From an uncultured beta proteobacterium (GTDB lineage: Bacteria > Pseudomonadota > Gammaproteobacteria > Burkholderiales > SG8-41), in the NCBI GenBank assembly GCA_902825845.1, contig CADECM010000008.1, positions 39,112 through 103,111 of the forward strand: 64,000 nt of DNA, written 5' to 3'. Position 1 is the first letter of the stretch; each line of letters opens with the position of its first letter. The notes under the pieces are model-generated. The model did no database searches, had not been told where the DNA came from, and saw only the letters and a list, made by a program, of their open reading frames with translations. The position numbers were made by a program, and so were the translations under genes. Shown here in pieces: positions 17,899-27,415 of the stretch.

Positions 17899-19485
17899 TC
17901 ACTTGTCGAGCCATACATCCTCCATGCGCAGGTTGCTGTACTGATTGTTCAAACTGGGCACATACCCTTTGACGTATGGGCGCCGGCAATACGGCAGCGC
18001 CGCGAAGGTAATCGTCGGCCGCACCACATCCATTTGCAGCTTGCGATCGATTTCCTTGACCAGCTTCTTGCGCTCGTTCTGGTCAGCCATGGCCGATTGT
18101 TTCTCTATCAGTGCTTCCACGTCCTTGTTGCAATAGCCATCGTAGTTGCCGCGGGCGTCGCATACGTAGCTCTCGTAAAACGACACGTCCGGGTCGTCTA
18201 TCGCCTGCCCGCGCGAGCGAACGGCTACCGCATAGCCTCGCTTGGCAAGTATGTTGGTCCAGATCGCCGTGTCTATCATCTTCATCTCGCCTTTGGCGTA
18301 AATCTTGGCGAGGTGGTCCAGGATCAGCACGGAAGTGTCGCGATAGCGCGCCACGTCGCGCGTACTCAGTACGAAATTCAGCGGCTTGTCCGGCCCGTAG
18401 CCGGCTTCCCGCATGAGCTTGCGCGCCTCTTCGCGCCGCTTTTCCAGGTCCCCGCTGTAGCCCGGAATGGAGGCCAGATCTTTTGTGTCCAGTCCCCAGG
18501 AACCCTCCGGCGGCGGCATCAATTCGCCGCCGAGACGGTCGAGTCCGGCGCCTTTGACCTTGATCACCGCCTGACGGTCAATCGCCAGCGCAAATGCCCG
18601 GCGAACGCGCAAGTCCTTGAACGGCGCGACATTGCGGTTGATCATCAACTGCGTATACGCATAGCTCAGACCCACCTCACAAATGGCGTCAGGCACCTTC
18701 GCCTTGACTTCGGCAAGCAGGGATGCACTGGGCGTGTAGATATCGGTGTCGCCCGCGACGAAGGCCAGGTTGCGCGTGCTGGGCGAGGAAATGATCGGCA
18801 TGTCGATGCCATCGAGGTAGGGGCGCCCCGCCTTAAAGTAGTTGGGGTTTTTCACCAGCCGGATCATTTTTCCCGACTCGATGGATTTCACCATGAACGG
18901 GCCGGTGCCTATGGGTTTCTGCCGCATCTGGCGCCCATCGACGTGGCACGGATAGACCACCGACCAGCCGGCCGCAAAGAAGCCAAGAAAAGACGGTTGC
19001 GGGCGCCCAAGGCGGAAGCTCACCTGATCCTCGCCTTCCACCACGATCTCGCGCAGGTTGGCATACCACGATTTGCGTGGATTCTTGCGCCAGCCCGCAT
19101 CCTTATTGCCGGATACGGCATCCCAGGTGCACTTGACATCAGCCGCGGTGAACGGCTTGCCATCGTGCCATTTGACGCCGCGGCGCAGCTTGAACGTCAG
19201 CGTCTTGCGGTCCGCGCTCCACGTCCAGCTGGTCGCCAGATCCGGCACCAGCTGATCGGGCTTGCTGACACTCCTGGACGAATCGAACGTGACCAGATTA
19301 TTGAACACCGGCACAAACGGCGTGGTCACGATGTTCGATCCTTCCTCATGCAAGGACGCACTGGGTGGATTTTCGTCACTCGCCCGCCGCAGTGTGCCGC
19401 CCGATTTTTGCGCCAGCGCATCGGTTGCAAGGCACGCAACCATCAGCAGCGGAATCGACATGCGCCGTATGTGTCCGAGATTCAT
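17899..19485 (-). CDS. Peptide/nickel-type ABC transporter substrate-binding protein
   Basis: 528 residues from the ATG at 19483-19485, with GGGGAGAG 6 nt upstream; a longer frame to 19548 adds an implausible leader. It has a signal peptide (MNLGHIRRMSIPLLMVACLA, cut near Ala-Gln) and the SBP_bac_5 body (RRGVKWHDGKPFTAADVKCT). Periplasmic solute receptor for a DppBC-type importer. No permease is adjacent; the only candidates here are the permeases at 13-1947, 16 kb away on the same strand. The gap to the aminotransferase gene (17723-17898) shows nothing notable. Confidence 0.9.
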   Translation of the reverse strand: MNLGHIRRMSIPLLMVACLATDALAQKSGGTLRRASDENPPSASLHEEGSNIVTTPFVPVFNNLVTFDSSRSVSKPDQLVPDLATSWTWSADRKTLTFKLRRGVKWHDGKPFTAADVKCTWDAVSGNKDAGWRKNPRKSWYANLREIVVEGEDQVSFRLGRPQPSFLGFFAAGWSVVYPCHVDGRQMRQKPIGTGPFMVKSIESGKMIRLVKNPNYFKAGRPYLDGIDMPIISSPSTRNLAFVAGDTDIYTPSASLLAEVKAKVPDAICEVGLSYAYTQLMINRNVAPFKDLRVRRAFALAIDRQAVIKVKGAGLDRLGGELMPPPEGSWGLDTKDLASIPGYSGDLEKRREEARKLMREAGYGPDKPLNFVLSTRDVARYRDTSVLILDHLAKIYAKGEMKMIDTAIWTNILAKRGYAVAVRSRGQAIDDPDVSFYESYVCDARGNYDGYCNKDVEALIEKQSAMADQNERKKLVKEIDRKLQMDVVRPTITFAALPYCRRPYVKGYVPSLNNQYSNLRMEDVWLDK

Positions 19486-19687
19486 TGCTCTCCCCGTTCG
19501 AATAGTGATCAATTGCCGTGCCGAATCAAAGCATAGCAAATCCGGCATACCCTGGGCGGAATTCGCCGCGAAGGGTCGCGCCTATGACATATGCGCTTTC
19601 TCGCTTGCCGCCAGTGCGCTATGCTGCGTGTCCGCGCCCGTGTAACGTCGAGCGTGCCCTGCCCTTGACAACAATTCAGCCCGCAAC

Positions 19688-21013
19688 ATGTTTTCCCATG
19701 CTCCGCTGACCGTACGCGCCGCGGTTCTCTTTTTTGTGCCGCTCATACTCACCACCGAGCTGCATCAGTTTTCACACTCGCTGGTTCACGCCTTTCTGGC
19801 ACGGCTGGGTGACGCCACCACCACCCTCGCGGCATTCAGCGTGGCCTTCGCGTTCAACACCACGTTCAGCGGCACCATGAGCGTCAGCATACAGGCCGGC
19901 ATGACCTACATCACCGACAAGGCCTCGTTCTGGCGCGTGACGCGCTTCTACTTTCTCATCGCGCTGGTGCCGTTCTTCTTCATTGAAACCATCGCGCTGA
20001 CATCCATGGGCGATTGGCTGTTCAGTACGATGATGGGGGCCAGCCCGCAGGTGACGCGGCTCGCCAAGGGCGCTTCGGCGGTAATGGGATTGTGGGTCAT
20101 CCCGAATCAGGTGCGTAACATTGCCACCGCCCTGTGCATGAATCGCCGGCGCACGATTCTGATCTCCCATGCGACGATGGTGCGGCTGGTGTCGCAGGCG
20201 CTGATGCTGATGGTGCTGCCGCTGTGGCTGGAAGGCGCCGTGGCCGGTGCCGCATCACTGGTCGGCTGCATGACGGTGGAGGCACTTTATATGTACTGGG
20301 TGAGCCGGCAGTTCTACGCGGAACTGCCCGCAAGCGGAGGAGAACAGACCTCCTATCGCCGAATGTGGCAGTTTTCGTGGCCGCTGATGGTGACGCAGAT
20401 TACCGAAAACGGCGTGAGCTTCGCCATCAATTTCTTCCTCGGCCGTCTGGCCAATCCGGATCTGGCCCTGGCTGCTTTTGGCGTGGTCAATGCACTGAAT
20501 TCCCTGGTCGCTTCGCCCTTGCGCAATCTGGTGCAAACCACGCAGGCGCTGGTGCACAGCCGCGACGACATGCGCGTGATGCTGAAGTTTGCGCACCGCC
20601 TGACGCTGGTGTACGCGGTGTTGGTTGTAGGCCTGTTTTACACGCCCATGCGCGATGTGATTCTTGGCAACATCATGGGACTGCCACCCCAACTCAGCAG
20701 CTACGCCGCGCCCGGCGTACAAATGCTGCTGTTTGTGGTGGTGGTATGGGGCTATTCCTCGCTGTTCCGCGGCCTGCTGTCGGCGATGCGCAAAACGCAA
20801 ATCATCGCGGGCAGCGCGTTGATACGGTTGCTGGTGGTGATCAGCGTCGGCAGCGTCACACTCTTTGCACCCGATCTCAACGGTGCGGCAGTCGGTGTCG
20901 CGGCCGTGGGCTGCGCATTCCTCGCCGAAATTCTGATTCTCGGACGGCGGCTGTACGCGTATAGCCGCAGCACAGGGCCATTGTTTCCGAGGGAAACAGC
21001 ATCGGGCGGTTGA
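19688..21013 (+). CDS. MOP-superfamily (MATE/ANKH-like) membrane transporter
   Basis: 441 residues with about 12 hydrophobic segments in two similar halves; each half starts with a motif like VPLILTT or SWPLMVTQITENG. The layout resembles the multidrug/oligosaccharidyl-lipid/polysaccharide flippase superfamily, and the first half also recalls the ANK-type transporter family. Inner membrane; probable cation-coupled exporter of small molecules. No partner genes. It is divergent from the ABC binding protein with about 200 bp between them, and is followed by an AT-rich repeat. Confidence 0.72.
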   Translation: MFSHAPLTVRAAVLFFVPLILTTELHQFSHSLVHAFLARLGDATTTLAAFSVAFAFNTTFSGTMSVSIQAGMTYITDKASFWRVTRFYFLIALVPFFFIETIALTSMGDWLFSTMMGASPQVTRLAKGASAVMGLWVIPNQVRNIATALCMNRRRTILISHATMVRLVSQALMLMVLPLWLEGAVAGAASLVGCMTVEALYMYWVSRQFYAELPASGGEQTSYRRMWQFSWPLMVTQITENGVSFAINFFLGRLANPDLALAAFGVVNALNSLVASPLRNLVQTTQALVHSRDDMRVMLKFAHRLTLVYAVLVVGLFYTPMRDVILGNIMGLPPQLSSYAAPGVQMLLFVVVVWGYSSLFRGLLSAMRKTQIIAGSALIRLLVVISVGSVTLFAPDLNGAAVGVAAVGCAFLAEILILGRRLYAYSRSTGPLFPRETASGG

Positions 21014-21025
21014 TGTCGACTGCAC

Positions 21026-21070
21026 AAAAATATAAACGTAAGATATTGATTTTAATATATTTTCTATTAT
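21026..21070 (-). repeat. AT-rich dispersed repeat, copy 3
   Basis: On the minus strand this contains ATATTAAAATCAATATCTTA, matching the family core. It lies 12 bp after the transporter stop codon and in the opposite orientation to that gene. Confidence 0.75.
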
Positions 21071-21114
21071 TCCCTGGCGAAAAATCCGTAACCGTCGGAA
21101 GCAACGTGTTGGTT

Positions 21115-21238
21115 TCAGCCTGACAGCCGTCCGCAAATCCGGCGCCGCCCGACCTGAGCGATGCGGTGATGCCTAAGGGTGTATCGGCTTGATGGCCGTC
21201 TCGTAGTTCCGCCCCAGCCGACCTGAGTGCGCGCTGCG
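21115..21238. repeat. Imperfect tandem duplication of about 52 bp
   Basis: Two diverged copies (21115-21166, 21184-21238) share the order CAGCC/CGGCTTGA..GCCGTC, a C-rich middle and CCGACCTGAG at the end. Non-coding; origin unknown. Confidence 0.45.
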
Positions 21239-21460
21239 ACTTGCGTGCACCGGACGCCGTGCGCATGGCGGGCCGCCATCGCCTTTCGGAAATGGAACTG
21301 AAAATTTTGCCGGACTCACTGCGCACCGCGGCACGCATGCCCGCATACACCACGTCGATCAAACGGGAAGCCTCGTGATCGTGCGCCACCCGGCGCGCGG
21401 TGGCATAATCCAAGCCATCCACATACGCACAGCCGGTAGCAACATTCAAGGAGGCAGATC

Positions 21461-22696
21461 ATGGACTTTGCATTTACACCCGAGCAGGAGGCGCTGCGAC
21501 AGGAAGTGCGCGACTTTATCGCCAAGGAATTCACGCCCGAGGTTTACGCGGAGATGGAGGAACACAACGAGGGCCGTCCGTTTCATCGAACCGCCTGTCG
21601 CACGCCGCATGTGAGCGCGTTTTTCCAGAAAATCGCGGACCGCGGGTGGTACGGCATTAGCTATCCGAAAAAGTACGGCGGACAAGGCGGCGACCGTATC
21701 TCGCAGTACATCGTGGAAGAGGAATTGTATCGGGTCAACATCAGCATTTCGCTGGGCGGCAGTGGCGCACCGGCCATCATGGCCGCGGGCACGGAAGAAC
21801 AGAAGCAATACTTCATCCCCAAACTGATCAGCGGGGAGGTCATGTTTGCCCAGGGCTTCACCGAGCCGCGCGGCGGCGCCGACCTCGCCTCGCTGCAATG
21901 CCGCGCCGTGCGTGACGGTGACTACTACGTCATCAACGGGCAGAAGATTTACACCTCCAATGCCGAATCCGCCACGCACATCTACATCATGGTGCGGACC
22001 AACAAGGACGCGCCCAAGCATGAGGGCATTTCGATACTGCTGGTGCCAATGGACACACCGGGGATCACCATCCGCCCGTTGTGGAGCATTCAGAACAACC
22101 CGCGCGCGCCGCAGACCACGACTTACGGCCACGCTCGCACCAACGAAACATTTTACGACAATGTGCGCGTACATAAATCCGCGCTGCTGGGCGAGGAAAA
22201 CAAAGGCTGGCGCGTGGGATCAATGGGTCTGAATCTCGACCGTGTCGGCGCCGCGCGATATCTGATTTCGGTACGGCGCGATGAGGACATCGTCAATTGG
22301 ATCAAGTCGAGCCGCGACATGGGCGACTTCAGCCCCGCCGACGACGAAGCCATTCGCGACAAGGTTGCCGAGCTTTGGATCGAGGCGCAGGTATGCCGGT
22401 TGATGACGATGCGCAGCATGTCAATCGTCGAACGCGGTGGCAAATTCACCTATGAAGGTTCGGCGGAAAAAGTGTGGGCGCCGGAGCATGGCGTCCGAAC
22501 CACGGAAGCGATCACCCAGATGCTCGGACCCTATGCACAATTGCTGAACGGCTCGCCTCACGCCATCCGCGGCGGCCTGTTTGCGCACAATCTGATGGGC
22601 GCGTTTCAATCGGGTATCAACCACGGCAGCGTGCAGGTGATGCGAGACCAGGTGGCACGGCGCGGACTGGAAATGCCCAGGGCGCGCAGGGGCTAA
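21461..22696 (+). CDS. Acyl-CoA dehydrogenase, paralog of the 4067-5308 gene
   Basis: 411-residue FAD-dependent dehydrogenase. Whole-length similarity to the dehydrogenase at 4067-5308 is plain by eye, for example GFTEPRGGADL, the RVGSMGLNLDRVGA stretch and the C-terminus. It too has Gln (Gln392, GSVQVMRDQ) at the usual catalytic-Glu position, yet no partner dehydrogenase gene lies next to it. AAGGAGG precedes the ATG. It is followed after 74 bp by an MmgE/PrpD gene in the same direction. Confidence 0.93.
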   Translation: MDFAFTPEQEALRQEVRDFIAKEFTPEVYAEMEEHNEGRPFHRTACRTPHVSAFFQKIADRGWYGISYPKKYGGQGGDRISQYIVEEELYRVNISISLGGSGAPAIMAAGTEEQKQYFIPKLISGEVMFAQGFTEPRGGADLASLQCRAVRDGDYYVINGQKIYTSNAESATHIYIMVRTNKDAPKHEGISILLVPMDTPGITIRPLWSIQNNPRAPQTTTYGHARTNETFYDNVRVHKSALLGEENKGWRVGSMGLNLDRVGAARYLISVRRDEDIVNWIKSSRDMGDFSPADDEAIRDKVAELWIEAQVCRLMTMRSMSIVERGGKFTYEGSAEKVWAPEHGVRTTEAITQMLGPYAQLLNGSPHAIRGGLFAHNLMGAFQSGINHGSVQVMRDQVARRGLEMPRARRG

Positions 22697-22770
22697 CTGC
22701 CGGAAGGCGGGCCGGCGGATTGGATTCTGCCGGCCGCGGCGCGGACACGCGCACAACAAGACAAGGAAAT

Positions 22771-24138
22771 ATGAACATGGGTGCAACCACAATACTGTCG
22801 GAATTCGCGAGCAAGACGCGCATCGCCGACATCAGTTCCGATGCCATCGAAGCCACCAAGCGGCATATCCTCGACTGCACCGGCGTCGGACTCGCCGCGA
22901 CCGTCGAACCCGCCGGGCGCATCGTCCTTGACGTCACGCGTGAGCAGGGCGGTGCGCCCAAGGCACGGGTATTCGGCTCGAACCTGCGCACCAGCGCCGT
23001 CGCCGCGGCTTGGGCCAACGGTTCGCTATCGCACCTGCTCGACTATGACGACACCGGCTTTTCACACCCCACCGCATGCATACTGCCCGGCGCACTGGCG
23101 TTTGCCGAAGAAGCGGGCGCCAGTGGCGCGGATCTCGTTACCGCGGTGTGCGTTGGCCTCGAAGTATTCGAGCGCATGTCGCTTTCCGGCCGCCAGCACG
23201 AGCCGGAACTGCGCCGGCGCGGGTTTCATCCGACCTCGCTTTACGGCTGCTCGGCGGCGGCAGCCGCCGCGGGCAACATTCTGCGGCTGAATCCGTCGCA
23301 AATTGCCGTGGCCATCGGGCTTGCCGCCGCAAATGCCGGCGGCCTCACCCAGCATTTCGGCACATGGGGCAAGGGCATTCACGCCGGGAACGCCGCGCGC
23401 GCCGGCGTAAGCTCGGTGCTGCTCGCGCAGAAAAATTATTTTGCCGACCCCGACGGCATCGACGGTGACTACGGCTTTTTCTCGGCGTTTCACGGCCCGG
23501 GCAACTACAACCTTGATAAAGTTGGCGACAAGCTCGGCTCGCACTGGTCGATTGTCGATCCGGGCCTCACGGTCAAGGCCTACCCCTGCTGCGGCGGCAA
23601 TCTGCGCGCGCTCGATGCGGCACAAGGTCTGTTGCGCGAGCACGGCATCAAGTTCGGCGACGTTGCCAGACTGGAAGTCGATTGCCATCCCGACCTCCTA
23701 TGCACCGTGCGCTTTCACAAGCCAACGCAGGGCTTTCGAGGCAAATTTTCGCTCGACTACGTGCTGGCGGCAATGCTGCTCGATGGGCGCGTCGATCTCG
23801 ATTCGTTCTCGGATGCCTACTGCAATGCGCCGCAAATGCGCGCCTCGCTGGACAAGGTGCAGATCAACACCCACCCGGAGTGGGGTGACGACGCCGTATC
23901 GCGCCGCCGCTCGCCCGTCACCATCACCATGAATGACGGCCGCAAGTTCACCAAACAGGTCGACAAGGTTCGCGGCAGCCCTGGCAATCCGATGACACGC
24001 GACGAATTGCTCGGCAAGTATCGCGGCTGTGCGTCGCGCATTTTCCAGGGCGAACGGCTGGAGCGGTCGATCAACGCGCTCGAGAACCTTGACCGGCTGC
24101 CAAAAGCCAGCGAGCTGATTGATACGCTTACGACGTAG
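22771..24138 (+). CDS. MmgE/PrpD family protein
   Basis: 455 residues from the ATG at 22771 (AAGGAA 4 nt upstream; a second ATG two codons later is possible). The active-site segments SHLLDYDDTGFSHP and KAYPCCGGNL are present. It is a paralog of the 13930-15309 protein, about the same length. The upstream extension of the frame to 22474 runs inside the dehydrogenase gene. Likely co-transcribed with that dehydrogenase; substrate probably a branched or substituted polycarboxylate, not known. Confidence 0.9.
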   Translation: MNMGATTILSEFASKTRIADISSDAIEATKRHILDCTGVGLAATVEPAGRIVLDVTREQGGAPKARVFGSNLRTSAVAAAWANGSLSHLLDYDDTGFSHPTACILPGALAFAEEAGASGADLVTAVCVGLEVFERMSLSGRQHEPELRRRGFHPTSLYGCSAAAAAAGNILRLNPSQIAVAIGLAAANAGGLTQHFGTWGKGIHAGNAARAGVSSVLLAQKNYFADPDGIDGDYGFFSAFHGPGNYNLDKVGDKLGSHWSIVDPGLTVKAYPCCGGNLRALDAAQGLLREHGIKFGDVARLEVDCHPDLLCTVRFHKPTQGFRGKFSLDYVLAAMLLDGRVDLDSFSDAYCNAPQMRASLDKVQINTHPEWGDDAVSRRRSPVTITMNDGRKFTKQVDKVRGSPGNPMTRDELLGKYRGCASRIFQGERLERSINALENLDRLPKASELIDTLTT

Positions 24139-24318
24139 AACATCACCGCGCAGACACGGGTAGAGCCCCGGCGATCGGGCTCGCCATGTTTCCAGTCTGA
24201 AATACCCATTCCCGGCGCCGCATGCGTGCACTCGATTCGCAGCCGGAAGTTTGTGGCAAACCACAGCGTCACGATGACCCACTTGCCCGTCAGTGCGCGC
24301 CATCGGTCACGCGCACAA

Positions 24319-24362
24319 TTATGAAAAACCATTTAAAAACAATAAGTTATGTTAATCTTACA
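24319..24362 (+). repeat. AT-rich dispersed repeat, copy 4 (supplies a start codon)
   Basis: Contains CCATTTAAAAACAATAAGTT, nearly identical to copy 11. The peptidase ATG (24321) lies within the element, so the first dozen codons of that gene are repeat sequence. Confidence 0.78.
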
Positions 24363-25613
24363 ATAATACTGCTGTTACTGGGCGCGGTGGCGTTTGCGCA
24401 GTCGCCGGAGGAGGTGCGGAGTCTGGCGATGAAAGAACAGTCCGCCATGCTACAGACCATGAAGGATCTGGTCGAGATCGAATCCGGCAGCCGGGATTAC
24501 GAGGGCCTCGAAACGATCGGCGATCTCATCGCCGCACGGCTCGCCGGGCTGGGCGCCAAGGTCGAACGCCTTGCGCCGGTTGACGAAGGCCGCCGGCACG
24601 ACACCGCAGAAAAAATCGGCCGCATGGTGCAGGCGACGTTCACCGGCACGGGCACGAAAAAAATTCTGCTGCTCGCGCACATGGACACCGTCTATCCGCG
24701 CGGCATGCTCAAGGCGCAGCCATTTCGCATCGACGGCGACCGCGCCTATGGTCTGGGCATCGCGGACGACAAGCAAGGCATCGCCACCGTGCTGCACACG
24801 CTTGCCATCCTGCGCGCCCTGAATTTCCGCGACTACGGCACGCTCACGGTGTTGATCAACGCCGATGAAGAGATCGGCTCGCCGGGTTCGCGGACACACA
24901 TCACGCGGCTGGGCGGTGCGCATGACGCGGTGATGTCCTACGAAAGCGGCGGCGGTCCCAGCATCAATCGGCTGCGGCTTGCCACCAGTGGCATAGCCTC
25001 AGCGGTGCTCAGAGTACGCGGACGCGCCTCCCATGCCGGCGCCGCACCGGGGCGCGGCGTGAACGCACTGTATGAACTGTCGCACCAGATCATGCAGATG
25101 CGCGATCTTTCCGATGCGCAGACAGGCGTCAAGGTGAACTGGACGCTCGCGCGCGCGGGCATTGTCCGCAACATGATCCCGCCCGGCGCCACCGCGGAAG
25201 CGGATATCCGGGTGGAACGCCTGGCCGATCTCGACGGCGTGGAACAGCAACTGCGCGAGCGCATCAAAAACAAGCTCCTGCCCGGATCCGTGGTCGAACT
25301 CTCTGTCGTGCGCGGCCGCCCGCCGCTGCAGCCGACAGAGGCCTCGCGAGCACTCGGCGCTCACGCCCAGGCCATCCACGCCGAACTCGGCGAAAAACTC
25401 GACATCGCCGGGAAATCCACCGGCGGTGGCACCGACGCCGCATATGCCGCACTGAAAACCACTGCACCCGTGATCGAGGGCTTCGGCCTGCGCGGCTTCG
25501 GCGCGCATTCGACCAACGCGGAGTACATCCTGATTTCGTCCATCGAGCCGCGGCTGTATCTCGCCGCGCGCATGATCATGGATATCGCCAGCGGCAAGGC
25601 GCCTCTAAAGTAA
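24321..25613 (+). CDS. Secreted M20 family metallopeptidase (glutamate carboxypeptidase-like)
   Basis: 430 residues. The signal peptide (MKNHLKTISYVNLTIILLLL, cut near VAFA) suggests periplasmic export. Zinc-site motifs of clan MH are all present: LLLAHMDTV, GIADDKQG, INADEEIGS and the late GFGAHSTNAEYI. A dimerisation/lid domain sits in the middle (GRASHAGAAPGRGVN). It would hydrolyse C-terminal glutamate or another amino-acid amide. The ATG and first part of the signal peptide come from a dispersed repeat; no Shine-Dalgarno is obvious. It is convergent with the lyase gene at 25854. Confidence 0.9.
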   Translation: MKNHLKTISYVNLTIILLLLGAVAFAQSPEEVRSLAMKEQSAMLQTMKDLVEIESGSRDYEGLETIGDLIAARLAGLGAKVERLAPVDEGRRHDTAEKIGRMVQATFTGTGTKKILLLAHMDTVYPRGMLKAQPFRIDGDRAYGLGIADDKQGIATVLHTLAILRALNFRDYGTLTVLINADEEIGSPGSRTHITRLGGAHDAVMSYESGGGPSINRLRLATSGIASAVLRVRGRASHAGAAPGRGVNALYELSHQIMQMRDLSDAQTGVKVNWTLARAGIVRNMIPPGATAEADIRVERLADLDGVEQQLRERIKNKLLPGSVVELSVVRGRPPLQPTEASRALGAHAQAIHAELGEKLDIAGKSTGGGTDAAYAALKTTAPVIEGFGLRGFGAHSTNAEYILISSIEPRLYLAARMIMDIASGKAPLK

Positions 25614-25716
25614 TCCCTGTCTGGATCACGCCACTACGCCCGAATGTCCGTCGTGCGAACGTGACGTGCTGTGGTCAGCATCACAGCCAAACGAGGGCCG
25701 GCAGCGACTCCGACAT

Positions 25717-25753
25717 TAAGAACATAAGTAGCTGATTTTAAATTACTTTATTG
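25717..25753 (-). repeat. AT-rich dispersed repeat, copy 5
   Basis: On the minus strand this contains TAATTTAAAATCAGCTACTT, matching the family core. It lies between the ends of two convergent genes. Confidence 0.75.
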
Positions 25754-25785
25754 TCCCACCCGGCCGCGACCGGAATCAGCCTCCA

Positions 25786-25815
25786 GAAAAAAAACGGCGC
25801 ATCCGTAGATGCGCC
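25786..25815 (-). terminator. Rho-independent terminator of the lyase-like gene
   Basis: On the minus strand an 8-bp perfect stem (GGCGCATC, loop TACG, GATGCGCC) is followed by GTTTTTTTT. It lies 38 bp after the stop of the gene at 25854-27029. Confidence 0.9.
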
Positions 25816-25853
25816 GCCCTGTAACACAACTACCCGCTCGTTACTGCGCGCGC

Positions 25854-27029
25854 TTACGACCCTACCGCCTTGAGCTGCGGCTGTTGCGCGGCAGCGGCAA
25901 GCTTGGCCTGTTTTTCTTTGTACCCGGGTGCCTCCGGACGCATCCAGCTGGTGATGGGCTCCTGCCACGGCGAGTGCGCACCTTCGTAGGCTTTTGGTCC
26001 CTTGATGAAATGCTTGGCCTGTTCCAGTGTTTCGATATGCGGCATGTCCATCGCGTACAGCTTGTTGAAGCGCGGCCGCGGACCGGCCTTGGAAACGAAG
26101 CCGTAGAGTGAATGCCCTACCACTTCCTCTGCCAGCCATACCGCTTCGATCAGCTTGTAGAGGTCGACGCCGGTGTCGATGCCCATCTCCTCGAACATAT
26201 GCATCACGTCTTCCGTGGCGATCATCATCGCCGCGCGGCCATTGCCGCAATACGGGCAGCCCGCCATGCCACCAATGGTCGTCTGCAGGCGCATGGTGTC
26301 GTTGCCGTCAAGCTGCTTCATCGCGGCGTAGATGGACGCAAGACCGACGCCGCGCCCGTTGTGCAGGTGCAGATTGAAATCCTTGATCAACGGCCAGCGC
26401 TCCTTGATCGCCGCGACCGTGCGCTCAACCGAATGCGGCATGCACCAGCTCGTCGCATCGGCCAGGCTGACCTTGGTCACCGCGATGCCGGCTTCGTCCC
26501 ACAGGCGATGCATCTTGTCGAGCATGAGCATCTGTTGTTCCAGCGTGCACTCGCCGATCCAGTTGGAACCCCACATATTGCTGATGCCCAGACCGGCTTC
26601 TTTCACGCCCTTTGCAACCGCATTGGCCACCACCTTCGGCCACACCGCCATCTGCTGCGCCTGCGTGCGATTGGTGTTGCGCTGCGCGAACACGTCGCAC
26701 ATGTCGACGCGGGTAAACGCCTCGCTTACCTTTGCGCTCAGCGGCGGCATATATTCCTTCGCGCGCTCGTGGCCCCGGTCGTTCAGCGCCGTATAGGTGT
26801 ATCGCACCCCGGGCTTGGGTGTGAAGCCCTGCATCAGCTCATCGACCTTTGCCATTTGCGGGGTATATTTCGGGCTCACAAATGACCCGACGTTGATTTC
26901 CTTCAACCCGGTTTCAGACAGGGCATTCAGCAGGCGGATTTTTGCAGCAATGGGAATATCGGCGTTTTCAATTTGCAAACCGTCCCGCATACCCTCTTCA
27001 GTGTGAACAATTTTTGGATAACCGGCCAT
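25854..27029 (-). CDS. HMG-CoA-lyase-like / pyruvate-carboxyltransferase-fold enzyme (paralog)
   Basis: 391 residues, clearly related to the protein at 8369-9604 (shared SETGL, GSFVSPKYTPQM, TGVDLYKLIE). This copy keeps the classical RDGLQ at the barrel start, plus HLHNGRG and GGMAGCPYCGNG. It is a likely metal-dependent lyase acting on a hydroxyacyl-CoA or hydroxy acid. AAGGAGC precedes the ATG. It is a single-gene transcription unit: its own terminator lies downstream, and the upstream region diverges from the CoA-binding gene. Confidence 0.88.
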   Translation of the reverse strand: MAGYPKIVHTEEGMRDGLQIENADIPIAAKIRLLNALSETGLKEINVGSFVSPKYTPQMAKVDELMQGFTPKPGVRYTYTALNDRGHERAKEYMPPLSAKVSEAFTRVDMCDVFAQRNTNRTQAQQMAVWPKVVANAVAKGVKEAGLGISNMWGSNWIGECTLEQQMLMLDKMHRLWDEAGIAVTKVSLADATSWCMPHSVERTVAAIKERWPLIKDFNLHLHNGRGVGLASIYAAMKQLDGNDTMRLQTTIGGMAGCPYCGNGRAAMMIATEDVMHMFEEMGIDTGVDLYKLIEAVWLAEEVVGHSLYGFVSKAGPRPRFNKLYAMDMPHIETLEQAKHFIKGPKAYEGAHSPWQEPITSWMRPEAPGYKEKQAKLAAAAQQPQLKAVGS

Positions 27030-27415
27030 GTTGCGCTCCTTGGTTTGAGTTGAGCTGGAAAAATAAGACTAGGATTCCGACCTTGATTCAGGCGCGCTGC
27101 AGCCCTGGGCGCCCATGGTCCTCCGGATTCTGCGGCAATGCCTTGCTACCACGCGCAGCGTCGCAGGCAGGAAAACGAACGCAAAGAATAGCACAGGCCC
27201 GCCGCGCCGCGTCCTCGATCATGCGCGCACAGACAGGCATTGCCAGTGCATCGAGCACTTTAATATTAGTTAAATAAAATCAATAGCTTACAAAAAATCA
27301 TCCCGCACCGGACAAACGCAATGCGGCGCCGCGACATTGCGCCGGACGCCCGCACTGCGTTACATTGAACGCTGGCAAAATGATGGTTTCAATGAACCGT
27401 ACGGAGGCAATTGCT
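27030..27415. other. Divergent intergenic region
   Basis: About 390 bp between the lyase-like gene and the CoA-binding gene; promoters for both should lie here. It holds one AT-rich repeat (27261-27299). Otherwise I see nothing distinctive. Confidence 0.5.
27261..27299 (+). repeat. AT-rich dispersed repeat, copy 6
   Basis: Contains TTAAATAAAATCAATAGCTT followed by ACAAAAAATC. Good match to the family core and to its downstream ACAAA. Confidence 0.75.

Larger units (their letters stand above)
21014..21460. other. Non-coding stretch with repeat sequences
   Basis: About 450 bp between the transporter and acyl-CoA dehydrogenase genes. It holds an AT-rich dispersed repeat (21026-21070) and an imperfect tandem duplication of roughly 52 bp (21115-21166 and 21184-21238, sharing GCCG...CCGACCTGAG). 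The promoter for the dehydrogenase operon should lie near its right end. The long minus-strand frames that cross it are shadows. Confidence 0.55.

Noticed and set aside
18034..19536. A 500-codon plus-strand frame across the ABC binding protein gene
   Set aside because: Antisense to a clear signal-peptide-bearing SBP_bac_5 protein; low-complexity composition and no family.
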